Below, piece after piece: positions 45,250 through 54,368 of a stretch of DNA of 64,000 nt. This DNA comes from Pseudomonas fluorescens. GTDB lineage: Bacteria > Pseudomonadota > Gammaproteobacteria > Pseudomonadales > Pseudomonadaceae. Location: NCBI RefSeq assembly GCF_001307155.1, contig NZ_CP012830.1, forward strand, positions 310,001 to 374,000, read 5' to 3'. A program made the position numbers and the translations under genes. Within the stretch, counting starts at the first letter, position 1; every line of letters starts with the position of its first letter. The notes beneath the pieces were generated by a model. It did not search any database, was not told the origin of the DNA, and worked only from the letters and a program-made list of their open reading frames with translations.

Positions 45250-45270
45250 CGGCTTAACTGATCGGCATTA
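45250..45270 (+). repeat. REPIN-flanking 21-base motif
   Basis: CGGCTTAACTGATCGGCATT-A matches 7112-7132 (CGGCTTAAGTGAACAGCATT-A) at 18 of 21 positions, in the same place right after a REPIN of the same family. Nature unknown. Confidence 0.6.
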
Positions 45271-45295
45271 GGGCAAGCCCCCTCACCACAATTGA

Positions 45296-46348
45296 TCAAC
45301 GCTTTTCTTCAACCCGCCCCTGACTGTTGCTCCAGTCAATCAACAGGCTGTACGCCACGGCCAACAAGGTCGGACCGATGAACAAGCCGATAAAGCCAAA
45401 GGCGATCAACCCGCCAAACACCCCAAGCAGCACGATCACCAACGGCAAGTTGCCGCCACGGCTGATCAGGTAGGGCTTGAGCACGTTATCGACGCCGCTG
45501 ATGATAAACGTGCCCCAAATGCCGAGGAACACCGCCATACCGTACTCGCCCTTCCAGGCCAGCCAGGCAGTCGCCGGAATCCACACCAACGGCGGGCCCA
45601 TGGGGATCAGGCTGAGCAGGAAGGTGACGATACTCAGCACCAGTGCGCCCGGAATACCGGCAATCAGGAAGCCGATCAGCGCCAGGATCGCCTGGGCGGC
45701 TGCAGTGCCGATGACCCCGTTGACCACCCGCTGCACTGTTCCGGCGACCAGCTCGATGTAATAACCGGCACGCTCGCCGATCAGCCGTTCCAGCAGACGG
45801 TGAGCAAACATCGCCAACCGTGGGCCGTCGCGATAGAAAAAGAACACGAAAACGATGCTCAAGGTCAGCTCGAGAATCCCTCCGCCGATCTGCGCACTGC
45901 GCGCCAGCAACCAGTTGCCGACTTGTCCCAGATAGGGTTTGACCGCCAACAACAACGCCGCGCCTTGCTGATCAAGGCTGTTCCAGAGCCCAACCAGCCG
46001 CTCGCCAACCAGCGGAATCCCGGCCAGCCACACCGGGGCCGCCGGCAAGCCGTCAACCTGAACGTCCTTGATGAACACCGTGGCGTCGCGCACATGATCG
46101 GCCAGGTTAAAACCGAGCCACACCAATGGCACCGCCACCAGCACCATCCAGCCCAGCGTCAGCAACGCCGCCGCGAGAGATTCGTGACCATTGAGCCAGC
46201 GAGTCAGCAAGCGCATCAGCGGCCAACTGGCGAACGCCAGCACCGCGCCCCAGAACAGCGCCGACCAAAAGGGCGCCATCACCCAGAAGCTGGCACCGAA
46301 CAACACCAGGAGCAGGATCTGCACCAACAGGCGATCGTTATTGATCAT
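45296..46348 (-). CDS. AI-2E family transporter (PerM-like)
   Basis: 350 residues with seven to eight membrane helices and the family stretch around FIISGVDNVLKPYLISRGGNLPLVIVLLGVFGGL (about 285-320). Family members are linked to AI-2 export or Na+/H+ antiport; the function here is not known. Same direction as the DUF4892 gene, 71 bases apart. Confidence 0.88.
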   Translation of the reverse strand: MINNDRLLVQILLLVLFGASFWVMAPFWSALFWGAVLAFASWPLMRLLTRWLNGHESLAAALLTLGWMVLVAVPLVWLGFNLADHVRDATVFIKDVQVDGLPAAPVWLAGIPLVGERLVGLWNSLDQQGAALLLAVKPYLGQVGNWLLARSAQIGGGILELTLSIVFVFFFYRDGPRLAMFAHRLLERLIGERAGYYIELVAGTVQRVVNGVIGTAAAQAILALIGFLIAGIPGALVLSIVTFLLSLIPMGPPLVWIPATAWLAWKGEYGMAVFLGIWGTFIISGVDNVLKPYLISRGGNLPLVIVLLGVFGGLIAFGFIGLFIGPTLLAVAYSLLIDWSNSQGRVEEKR

Positions 46349-46419
46349 GAAAAATCTCGAGCAAGGTCAATCAACAAAGAGTAGGCGAACGGCCAATGGC
46401 ACGTTCGCCGAGGGAAAAA

Positions 46420-47226
46420 CTATCGCAGGAACTCGATGTGCAGGCCAGTTGCCGGCACGTTGCCCAGTTCCATCCGCGCCGCACGCACGCCTTGCCCGAC
46501 CAGCGCCTGACGCCAGGCTTCGGCGTTGGCTCCGGAAACACTGACGCGCAAAGTCGTATCGAGGTTCAAGCCGCGCGACAGCAACGTCAGCCAAATCGGT
46601 TGCGGCTCCCCCGTCAGCCGCGGCAGGTCCAGCACGCCGGTGTCCTTGAGCTGACGTAACAGGGTCGCCGAGGTCGGCAACAACTCGCCCAATGGCGTGC
46701 TGGCGTCGAACTGCTCGACATGCAGATAGGCTTTTCGATTGCCGCGAGTGATGCTGTAAAGCGCCAACAGCGAGTTGTCCTGCGGTGCCGCAAGTCGCAA
46801 CAGCAGATAAGCCTGTTGATCGTCGGCGCCATAGAGCTTGGCGTTGCCGAACACTTGATTGGCCCACAGGCTGCTTTCGCCGCAATCGCGGGCCTGGCAC
46901 CAGAACAACAGTTCGGCGCCCTGTTTCTGCAAGGCTTCGCGAGCGAGGGTGAAGGCCTCGGTGGACGAATGCTCGGGCGGCAACTCGTAGGTCACCGAGG
47001 TCACTTTTCCACGGGCACTGACCTGGCCATCGAAACGCAATTGGCCGCTGATTTTGCGGATCGAGCCCATGGGATAGATCCGTTCAAGCTCGGCAGTTGG
47101 GCGAAAGTCAACGATCTGCGCATCGGCCAGACGCGGCACCAGCGGCAAATCGTGACTTCCCGGTACATCGGCGGCAAACACCAGCGAACTGAAACACCCC
47201 AGCCCCAACAAACAGATCAAGCGCAT
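46420..47226 (-). CDS. DUF4892 periplasmic protein
   Basis: 268 residues from ATG at 47226 (AAGG about 9 bases upstream) with a signal peptide (MRLICLLGLGCFSSLVFAAD). The mature part matches the DUF4892 family as I recall it: ADAQIVDFRPTAELERIYPMGSIRKISG and YLLLRLAA. Contains a Cys pair (CQARDC). No known function; it is periplasmic or outer-membrane associated. Confidence 0.82.
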   Translation of the reverse strand: MRLICLLGLGCFSSLVFAADVPGSHDLPLVPRLADAQIVDFRPTAELERIYPMGSIRKISGQLRFDGQVSARGKVTSVTYELPPEHSSTEAFTLAREALQKQGAELLFWCQARDCGESSLWANQVFGNAKLYGADDQQAYLLLRLAAPQDNSLLALYSITRGNRKAYLHVEQFDASTPLGELLPTSATLLRQLKDTGVLDLPRLTGEPQPIWLTLLSRGLNLDTTLRVSVSGANAEAWRQALVGQGVRAARMELGNVPATGLHIEFLR

Positions 47227-47249
47227 GCTGTTCAACCTTGAAGGTACTC

Positions 47250-47909
47250 TCATCGGATCAGCATGGCCTGAGCGCCTTTGACGACATTCGCGTCGTCATT
47301 ACGCGGCGGAATTTGCAAGCCACGCTGCACCGCCGGGCGAGCTTCCATCGCCGCCATCCAGCGTTGCAAGGCGGGTAAACCGTCTACCGAAACGCCAGAC
47401 CACTCATGACCACGGACCCACGGATAAGTGGCGATGTCGGCAATGCTGTAGTCATCGGCCAGGTACTCGACAGTTTCCAGGCGCGTGTTCAGCACTTCAT
47501 ACAAACGCCGGGTTTCATGCTGATAGCGGTCGATGGCGCCCTGAAGCTTTTCCGGGAAATAACGGAAAAACACGTTGGCCTGCCCCTGCATCGGGCCAAT
47601 CCCGCCCATCTGGAACATCAGCCACTGGATCACCACCGAACGTCCTTTCGGGTCTTTGGGCAGCAGTTTTCCGCTCAGTTCAGCCAGGTAGATGAGAATC
47701 GCGCCGGATTCGAACACGGCGAAATCACCGTTGTCCCGATCGACAATCGCCGGAATCCGGCCATTGGGATTGATCTTGAGAAACGCTGGAGCCTTTTGTT
47801 CCTTTTTGTCGAAACTCAAGACATGCACCGTATAGGGCATGCCGAGTTCCTCGAGCACGATAGAGACCTTGTGGCCATTCGGGGTCGCAGCGGTGTAGAG
47901 ATCTATCAT
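47250..47909 (-). CDS. Glutathione S-transferase (YfcG/YghU-like)
   Basis: 219 residues from ATG at 47909 with GGGAGA upstream. [14 protein letters not shown] (about 8-21) and [31 protein letters not shown] (47-77) are typical of the Nu-class disulphide-bond reductase GSTs. Likely uses two glutathiones to reduce disulphides. Ends 23 bases upstream of the DUF4892 gene. Confidence 0.9.
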   Translation of the reverse strand: MIDLYTAATPNGHKVSIVLEELGMPYTVHVLSFDKKEQKAPAFLKINPNGRIPAIVDRDNGDFAVFESGAILIYLAELSGKLLPKDPKGRSVVIQWLMFQMGGIGPMQGQANVFFRYFPEKLQGAIDRYQHETRRLYEVLNTRLETVEYLADDYSIADIATYPWVRGHEWSGVSVDGLPALQRWMAAMEARPAVQRGLQIPPRNDDANVVKGAQAMLIR

Positions 47910-47959
47910 GGTTGTCTCCCATTTCAACCCGCCCAGCCTCGACAGTTGCCCGCTGCAAG

Positions 47960-48811
47960 TCAAGGAACGGCGAAGAACCGATTGAAACAGTCTGCAACAA
48001 GGGCGGCGCCGGGCTCGTCATTCAGGTGCAAATGATGGCCGCCAGGCAGCTGTTCACGGCTAAAGGGTAGACGCTCCAGCAATTCCTGATGTTTGGCGAG
48101 CATGCCGTCAGCAGCGACCACCAGTTGCGCAGGACAACTGATTCGCTGAACGAAGGACATCGCCTGTTCATCGGTCAGGCGCAGTGGCGATGCCAGCGTC
48201 AGGCGACTGTCAGTGCGCCAGGTGTAGCCGCCCGGCACCGGCATCAAACCCCGCTGAGCGAGTAATTCGGCAGCTTCCCGACTGACCGCGACCAGGCCTT
48301 TCATACGGGCCTCGATGGCGCGATCCAGGGTGTGGTAGACCGGTTTGCGCTTTTCTTGCAGATCCAGCTGCGCTTGCAGGGCCATGCCCATGCGTTCGGC
48401 GGCGTTATCGTGAGCGGCAGTGGGCGGAATCACCCCGTCGATCAGCGCCAGGTGCGTCACACGCTCGGGCAAGGCACCGGCGAGCACCACCGAAACGATT
48501 GCACCCAAGGAATGGCCGAGCAGCGCAAACCGCTTCCAGCCCAACTGCTCGGCGACTTGCAACACGTCGTGAGCGTAATCCCACAGCGCATAACCGGCGC
48601 CCAATGGCCGATGCCCGGAATGCCCGTGGCCGGCCATGTCCAGCGCGACAATGCGCAGCCCTTCAAGCTTCGGCGCCAGGCGTGCAAAGCTGTTGGCGTT
48701 GTCGAGCCAACCGTGCAAGGCAATCACCGGCAGACCGTCTTCCGGGCCGAACAGGTGCGCGGCCAATTCGATGTGCGGCAGGCTCAGGCGGACTTCTTCG
48801 ACGCTGCTCAT
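47960..48811 (-). CDS. Alpha/beta hydrolase
   Basis: 283 residues. HGWLDN (oxyanion loop), nucleophile elbow GHSLGA (about 99-104) and C-terminal [11 protein letters not shown] with the His make a complete Ser-His-Asp hydrolase. Substrate unknown, probably an ester or thioester. The ATG overlaps the upstream hydrolase gene by 4 bases. Confidence 0.9.
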   Translation of the reverse strand: MSSVEEVRLSLPHIELAAHLFGPEDGLPVIALHGWLDNANSFARLAPKLEGLRIVALDMAGHGHSGHRPLGAGYALWDYAHDVLQVAEQLGWKRFALLGHSLGAIVSVVLAGALPERVTHLALIDGVIPPTAAHDNAAERMGMALQAQLDLQEKRKPVYHTLDRAIEARMKGLVAVSREAAELLAQRGLMPVPGGYTWRTDSRLTLASPLRLTDEQAMSFVQRISCPAQLVVAADGMLAKHQELLERLPFSREQLPGGHHLHLNDEPGAALVADCFNRFFAVP

Positions 48812-49614
48812 GCGCAACTCCGCTCGTTGCGCCCTTCCCACCGGCTGAACAGGTTTTTCAGCAACGTCGCAGTGTCTTGCGGGCGCTCAAGGGGAAACAT
48901 GTGGCCACCGGGCATGGTCAGCGACTCACCTTGCGGCATACGGCCGACGAAGCTGGCGTGATGGCGCATGACCACCCGGCTCTGCCGGCCACGAACCACC
49001 GCCAGCGGTACTTTCAACTGGCGAGGACGACCTGGACTGGTGTGCGGAACGCCACGGTAGATGCTGATCTCGGTGGCCGGATCAAAGCGCAAACGCAGGC
49101 GATCACCAACCTGGTGCAGGCCGTGTTGCAAGTACGCATCGAGGCAGTCCGGATCGAAACCGCGGAACAGGGTTTTACCGGCGAAATAGCTGCGCGCCGA
49201 TTCCAGGTCGGCGAACTCCTCGCGACGCCCCAATGTGCGGCCTGCCGGGGTCAAGCGGTCGATAAAGCCAAAACGCTTGGCGGCGCGGATAACCCATTGA
49301 TCGGGGCGGGTCAGCACCGGTGAATCCAGCATCACCACGCCACGATACAGCTCTGGGCAACGCAAGGCCGCGTGCAGGTGCAAGACGCCACCAAAGGAAT
49401 GGCCAACGCCCCACACCGGCTCGGGTTGCTGTTTCAGATGATGGATCAGCTCGTCCACCAGATTGTGCCAGTTATCGTCGGCCGGGAACCGCGGGTCATG
49501 GGCGTGCTGTTGCAGATGCGCGACCTGATATTCCGGCGCCAGCGCGGCGAACAACTTGCCGTAGGTGCCTGAAGGAAAGCCATTGGCATGGGCGAAAAAG
49601 ATCTGCTGCGACAT
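48808..49614 (-). CDS. Alpha/beta hydrolase
   Basis: 268 residues. HANGFPSGTY oxyanion region, nucleophile GHSFGG (about 71-76) and GGHMFPLERP His near 238. It is only distantly similar to the hydrolase it overlaps. The pair could act on related acyl substrates together with the ligase and thioesterase upstream, but this is inference from proximity. Confidence 0.9.
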   Translation of the reverse strand: MSQQIFFAHANGFPSGTYGKLFAALAPEYQVAHLQQHAHDPRFPADDNWHNLVDELIHHLKQQPEPVWGVGHSFGGVLHLHAALRCPELYRGVVMLDSPVLTRPDQWVIRAAKRFGFIDRLTPAGRTLGRREEFADLESARSYFAGKTLFRGFDPDCLDAYLQHGLHQVGDRLRLRFDPATEISIYRGVPHTSPGRPRQLKVPLAVVRGRQSRVVMRHHASFVGRMPQGESLTMPGGHMFPLERPQDTATLLKNLFSRWEGRNERSCA

Positions 49615-49744
49615 AACGGCGCGTCCATAAACGAAATCAGGTGTTGATTGTCCGTAAGACGCAAGCCCACAGCAATGACCGTAACTGCCAGGAATGATGA
49701 CAGTCAGGCCAAGGCTATGGGCAATTCAGCCCCGTGCGAGCTGT

Positions 49745-49877
49745 TGTGGCGAGGGAGCTTGCTCCCGCTGGGGTGCGCAGCGGCCCCAAAACCTTTGCTC
49801 GCATATCGACAGACACTCCGCGTCAATCAGGTTTACGACGGCTGCGCCGCCGAGCGGGAGCAAGCTCCCTCGCCACA
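49745..49877. repeat. REPIN, GTGGCGAGGGAGC family, copy 4
   Basis: TGTGGCGAGGGAGCTTGCTC left arm and mirrored right arm, with an enlarged central region of about 80 bases. It fills most of the 301-base gap 49615-49915 between a hydrolase and thioesterase gene on the same strand, so if they are one operon the message carries this hairpin. Confidence 0.87.
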
Positions 49878-49915
49878 GTAAACCCTCTCATCACCGAGTC
49901 TTACTCGCTCAAAAA

Positions 49916-50359
49916 TCAACGAGCCGGTGGTGTTTCACCCAGCGGCACTACTGCCATGGTCAACCGCGACACACAGCTGGCCTTGCCTTCATCGCTGCTC
50001 AAGCGAATATCCCAGACGTGTGTGGTGCGGCCGATGTGGATCGGTTTGGCCACCGCCGTTACCCGACCGCTGCGCAAGCCGCGCAAGTGGTTGGCGTTGA
50101 TTTCCAGGCCCACGCAATAGAATTTGCTGGCGTCGATGCACAGGAAGCTGGCCGCGGAACCGACGGTTTCGGCCAGTACCACCGAGGCGCCGCCATGCAG
50201 CAAACCGTAGGGCTGGTGGGTGCGATGGTCGATGACCATGCTGGCGGTCAGCGACTCGTCATCAAACGCCTCGAAGCGTATATCCAGCACTTCGCCGATG
50301 GTGTTTTTCTGAATCGAGTTCAGCTGTTCAATGTTGGGAGCGGTACGCCACAGAGTCAT
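49916..50359 (-). CDS. Hotdog-fold thioesterase (PaaI/YbdB-like)
   Basis: 147 residues. HQPYGLLHGGASVVLAETVGS (about 47-67) is the hotdog thioesterase signature with the catalytic Glu/Asp on the long helix. Cleaves acyl-CoA thioesters. The ATG at 50359 is used; a GTG one codon earlier is possible. Next to an acyl-CoA ligase, 30 bases apart. Confidence 0.9.
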   Translation of the reverse strand: MTLWRTAPNIEQLNSIQKNTIGEVLDIRFEAFDDESLTASMVIDHRTHQPYGLLHGGASVVLAETVGSAASFLCIDASKFYCVGLEINANHLRGLRSGRVTAVAKPIHIGRTTHVWDIRLSSDEGKASCVSRLTMAVVPLGETPPAR

Positions 50360-50389
50360 CACTGCATCCTTCGTTGGTTTTATTTCAGG

Positions 50390-52057
50390 TCAATCCTGCC
50401 ACAGCACGGCTTCGCTGCGCGCACTCCATTCTTCAAACCGTGCGCCATACACGGCCTCGATCACGTTGCGCTTGATCTTCAGTGTCGGCGTGAGAAAGCC
50501 GTTTTCCACCGCCCAGCTGTCCTTGACCACCACCAGTTGGCGCAGGCGTTCGTGTTTATCAAGGGCGCCATTAACCTCGTCGAGCAAGCTTTCCAGGCTC
50601 GACTGCAAGGCATTGCGCGCCACGCTGGCGGCGTCCTGCAAACCCACAGCCGAGAGCACGCACAACCCAAGTGGCGCACTCAGGCCATCACCGACCACAC
50701 ACACCTGTTCGATACGTGAATGTACCGCCAGACGGTTTTCGATCGGCGCCGGTGCGACGTATTTGCCCTTGCTGGTCTTGAAGATTTCCTTGAGCCGCCC
50801 GGTCAGGCGCAAGTTGCCTTCGGCGTCTTGCTCGCCCTTGTCACCGGTGCGCAGAAAGCCGTCCTTGGTGATCGTCTCGGCGGTTTTCTGCGGCTCCTTG
50901 AAATAGCCGAGCATGGTCGCACCACTGCGCACCAGCACCTCGCCCGAATCCTCGATCCGCACCTCCACCTCCGGGCACGGCTTGCCAATCCAGCCAGGCT
51001 TGTTCTGGCCCGGCAGGCAAATATGCGAATAGCCGCAATTTTCGGTCATGCCGTAGACCTCAAGCACCTCCAGCCCAAGGCGCTGGTACCAGTGCAGCAA
51101 GGCTTGCGGCACTGGCGCGGCGCCCGACAAGGCTATGCGCAAGGCATCCAGCCCCAGACCTGCAAGCACCTTGTGCCCGACCCGCTTACCGATGATCGGC
51201 AAGCCAAGGAGGAAATCCAGGCGTTTTGCCGGAATTTTGCTGTACACACCCATCTGGAATTTGCTCCAGATGCGCGGCACGCCGAACAGCGCCGTGGGCC
51301 GCGCACGCTGCAAATCGCTGAGAAACGTGTCGAGGCTTTCAGCAAAAAATACCGTTTGCCCGGTATAGATCGACGCCAGCTCGACAAACATCCGCTCGGC
51401 GACGTGGCACAGCGGCAGGTACGACAGCAACCGGTCCGACTCATTGAGGCCAAACAACTGCGTGCCGTGAGTCGTGGCGAAGCCCAGGTTGCCGAAGCTG
51501 TGCATCACGCCTTTGGGCAAGCCGGTAGTGCCGGAGGTGTAGATGATCGTCGCCAACTGGTCGGCGTCGGGCGTTGGGTCGTCCTGTATCGGTGAGCTGC
51601 GTTGCAGGTCGGCCCAACTGAAATCGAAGCCACCCGCGGGACACAACGGCAGGCTGATGGTCGGCAGATCGGCGCTGACGCCTCTGGACATGCCCGGCCA
51701 ATCATCCAGCTTGCCGATGAACGCCAGCGCGGCTTCGGAATGTTCGAGCACCTGGGCTACCGAATCGGCAGTGAGGTTGGGGTACAACGGAACGGAGACA
51801 TGCCCGGCCATCCAGATCGCTAGGTCGGCAATGATCCAGTGCGCACAGTTTTTCGAGATCAGCGCAATGTGGCTGCCTTGAGGCAGCTCCCGGGCGCGTA
51901 GCCAGTGAGCGGCGCACCGCGCCTGATGGCCGACGTCGGCCCAGGTCAGCGTCTCGACCTGACCACCGCCCATCGGCTGTACCAGAAAGCGCTGGCGGGG
52001 ATGGCGAGCTTCACGCTCGTAGAACACTTGCAGCGGCAAACGAAAAGCGGCGGACAT
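50390..52057 (-). CDS. AMP-dependent acyl-CoA synthetase
   Basis: 555 residues from ATG at 52057 with AAGGAG upstream. The adenylate motif YTSGTTGLPKGV (about 170-181), TGDKGEQDAEGNLRLTGRLKEIFKTSKGKY (about 420-450) with the hinge Asp/Lys are present: a long-chain (FadD15-like) fatty acyl-CoA ligase. It probably activates a fatty acid that the thioesterase can release. First gene of the minus-strand series. Confidence 0.91.
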   Translation of the reverse strand: MSAAFRLPLQVFYEREARHPRQRFLVQPMGGGQVETLTWADVGHQARCAAHWLRARELPQGSHIALISKNCAHWIIADLAIWMAGHVSVPLYPNLTADSVAQVLEHSEAALAFIGKLDDWPGMSRGVSADLPTISLPLCPAGGFDFSWADLQRSSPIQDDPTPDADQLATIIYTSGTTGLPKGVMHSFGNLGFATTHGTQLFGLNESDRLLSYLPLCHVAERMFVELASIYTGQTVFFAESLDTFLSDLQRARPTALFGVPRIWSKFQMGVYSKIPAKRLDFLLGLPIIGKRVGHKVLAGLGLDALRIALSGAAPVPQALLHWYQRLGLEVLEVYGMTENCGYSHICLPGQNKPGWIGKPCPEVEVRIEDSGEVLVRSGATMLGYFKEPQKTAETITKDGFLRTGDKGEQDAEGNLRLTGRLKEIFKTSKGKYVAPAPIENRLAVHSRIEQVCVVGDGLSAPLGLCVLSAVGLQDAASVARNALQSSLESLLDEVNGALDKHERLRQLVVVKDSWAVENGFLTPTLKIKRNVIEAVYGARFEEWSARSEAVLWQD

Positions 52058-52162
52058 GCGATGCGCTCCTTTTTGTTCGATGTGGCGGCAAGCGTAGTCC
52101 AACCAAGCAGTTGCTTGGTTGGCTATTTCATACAAAAAATCAAGAGAACAACACGGTCGCTC

Positions 52163-52292
52163 TGTGGCGAGGGAGCTTGCTCCCGCTGGGTCGCGCAGCG
52201 CCCCTAAAACCGGCACCTCGGTTTGTCAGGTTGATTGACGACTGCTTCGCCCGAGCGCGGACCGGCCGGCGGGAGCAAGCTCCCTCGCCACA
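52163..52292. repeat. REPIN, GTGGCGAGGGAGC family, copy 5
   Basis: TGTGGCGAGGGAGCTTGCTC and its mirror at the ends, about 80 bases between. Between the acyl-CoA ligase start and sixA, hence in a region that should hold the ligase promoter. Confidence 0.88.
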
Positions 52293-52321
52293 TCAAGCAT
52301 TATCACCACATTGATTGTGGG

Positions 52322-52771
52322 CTAGGGGTTCTTGACGCTATTGAGCGTCATGCCCCCGGCCAACGGCAAATCAGCTTCAAGCTCGGCCAGGCTGGCCGTG
52401 CTCATCGGCTGCGGCGCACGCAAATGACCGTGCTGCAAGTAGCCGATCAAGCTCCCCACCAGCGGGTTATGGCTGACCAGCAGGACGTTATCCTCCGTGT
52501 CGAGCCGATCGACGACGGTCAACGGATTGCTGTCTGGCGCCAGCCAGGTCTCGGTGCGGATCTCCGGCTCAAAACCCAGCACCTCACGCACCAGTTGCGC
52601 AGTCTGCTGCGCCCGCATGTACGGGCTGGCGATGATCGCCTGAATCGGCTGACCGATCAGTTGCGCGGCACTGCGCAGCACTTCTTCGCGGCCATGTGCA
52701 GTCAGCTCCCGTTCAGCATCGCTCCGGGCGTGAGACTCGGCTTCACCGTGGCGCAACACCCAGAGCTTCAT
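52322..52771 (-). CDS. sixA: Phosphohistidine phosphatase SixA
   Basis: 149 residues, the usual small size. RHG at residues 7-9 (catalytic His8) and SHNPLVG further on complete the histidine-phosphatase pocket. SixA dephosphorylates phosphohistidine, e.g. in Hpt domains or the nitrogen PTS. Overlaps the DUF4389 stop by 4 bases. Confidence 0.92.
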   Translation of the reverse strand: MKLWVLRHGEAESHARSDAERELTAHGREEVLRSAAQLIGQPIQAIIASPYMRAQQTAQLVREVLGFEPEIRTETWLAPDSNPLTVVDRLDTEDNVLLVSHNPLVGSLIGYLQHGHLRAPQPMSTASLAELEADLPLAGGMTLNSVKNP

Positions 52772-53115
52772 AGCTTTGGCTCCTCATCACGGGCCGGATG
52801 CGGCGCTGGCGGTACAGCGTGCGGGGCCTCGCCTTCCGGTGCACGCGGTGTCGGCCAATCGGCGAATGGCCAAGGTTTCTGGTCGCTGTGAAAACTGCCG
52901 AAGCGGCCGATCTGCGCCAGGAACTGGCTGAGGCTGTCACCGAAGTTCATCAGGCCGGCGTTCGGTGCACCGTAGATCAACCGATAGATGAGCTGCACCA
53001 GCACCACGGCGCCGAGGATCAATTGCGCGACTTGCCAGACCAGCACATACACCAGCATCCACAGCACGCGCAGCAGGATGGATTCGTACTTGGCTGCTAC
53101 TTTTGGATCGTTCAT
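52768..53115 (-). CDS. DUF4389 membrane protein
   Basis: 115 residues from ATG at 53115. One or two helices at about 13-50, and a Pro-rich C-terminus (about 80-115). The family signature YESILLRVLWMLVYVLVWQVAQ is clear. Function unknown. Coupled to sixA by a 4-base overlap and 31 bases after gpsA. Confidence 0.83.
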   Translation of the reverse strand: MNDPKVAAKYESILLRVLWMLVYVLVWQVAQLILGAVVLVQLIYRLIYGAPNAGLMNFGDSLSQFLAQIGRFGSFHSDQKPWPFADWPTPRAPEGEAPHAVPPAPHPARDEEPKL

Positions 53116-53146
53116 GTCTCGCTCCCTGCCTCTGTAAATTGAGTAC

Positions 53147-54172
53147 TCAGTTGAAACCGCTGGTGGAGATGAAATCGACATCGGTTTTCGGCTCGCCGCG
53201 CATCAACAGCTCAATCACCTGATTGAGCGTGCGTCCTTCAAACAGGATCGCATGCAACCCGGCGACCAACGGCATGTAAACCCCGACTTCCTGGGCCTTG
53301 GCCTTGAGCACCTTCAGCGTGTTGACGCCCTCGGCGACTTCACCAAGGCTGGTCACCGCCTCTTCCAGGCTCATGCCCTGGCCAAGGGCAAAACCAACCT
53401 GATAGTTGCGGCTTTTCGGTGACGAACAGGTGACGATCAAATCGCCCACCCCGGCCAGCCCCAGGAACGTCATCGGGTTGGCCCCCTGATTCACCGCAAA
53501 GCGGGTCATTTCCGCCAATGCCCGGGTGATCAGCATGCTCTTGGTGTTTTCGCCCATGCCCAACGCCACCGCCATGCCGGCGATGATCGCGTAGACGTTT
53601 TTCAGTGCCCCGCCCAGTTCCACACCATAACGGTCGGCACTGGCGTACACGCGAAAGGTCCGACCGTGCAATGCAGCCTGGACCCGCTGGCAGAGTTCTT
53701 CGTCTTCACTGGCGACCACTGTGGCGGTCAGCGCGTGTTCGGCCACTTCACGGGCCAGGTTCGGCCCGGACAACACGCCGATGCGCGCTTGCGGAGCGAT
53801 TTCCTGAAGGATTTCGCTCATCAGCTTGAAGGTGTGGGCCTCGATGCCTTTGGTCAGGCTCACCAGCAACTTGCCGCTCAGACGCTCGGCATAGGGTGCG
53901 AGCACCGAACGCAGGGCGTTCGAAGGCAGTGCGACGAAACACAGGTCGCACTCATTGAGGGTAGCAAGCAAGTCGGTGACCGGCTCCACCGCGGGGTGAA
54001 CCTTGATGCCCTTGAGGTAGCGTGGATTCTCGCGGTTGACCCGAATGGCCTCGGCCTGTTCAGGGTCGCGCATCCACTGCCGGACCTGATGACCGTTCTC
54101 GGCCAACAAATTAGCCACGGCGGTACCAAAACTTCCGCCTCCCAGGACCGCAATCGGGCGCTGTTCAGTCAT
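53147..54172 (-). CDS. gpsA: Glycerol-3-phosphate dehydrogenase [NAD(P)+]
   Basis: 341 residues from ATG at 54172. [10 protein letters not shown] (about 10-19) binds the nucleotide, [12 protein letters not shown] with the catalytic Lys near 193, and KSRNYQVG follow. It reduces DHAP to sn-glycerol-3-phosphate for phospholipid synthesis. Placement next to sixA and near fabAB is usual for Pseudomonas. Confidence 0.96.
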   Translation of the reverse strand: MTEQRPIAVLGGGSFGTAVANLLAENGHQVRQWMRDPEQAEAIRVNRENPRYLKGIKVHPAVEPVTDLLATLNECDLCFVALPSNALRSVLAPYAERLSGKLLVSLTKGIEAHTFKLMSEILQEIAPQARIGVLSGPNLAREVAEHALTATVVASEDEELCQRVQAALHGRTFRVYASADRYGVELGGALKNVYAIIAGMAVALGMGENTKSMLITRALAEMTRFAVNQGANPMTFLGLAGVGDLIVTCSSPKSRNYQVGFALGQGMSLEEAVTSLGEVAEGVNTLKVLKAKAQEVGVYMPLVAGLHAILFEGRTLNQVIELLMRGEPKTDVDFISTSGFN

Positions 54173-54368
54173 ATGCAATCCGTTAATCCATACCAGTGGC
54201 GATAGCCGCATTATACGGGGCGGTCCAGCGTCGGCCAGCCCCTCTATCAATTAGCGGCACTTGTAGGAAGCAGACCTCCAAAACCTGGGAAAATGCCGGT
54301 AACGTGACTGGAAAACTCGAACAGCTCGGTTAACATGCGCGGCAATCAACTGCGATCAAGGCTGTACC

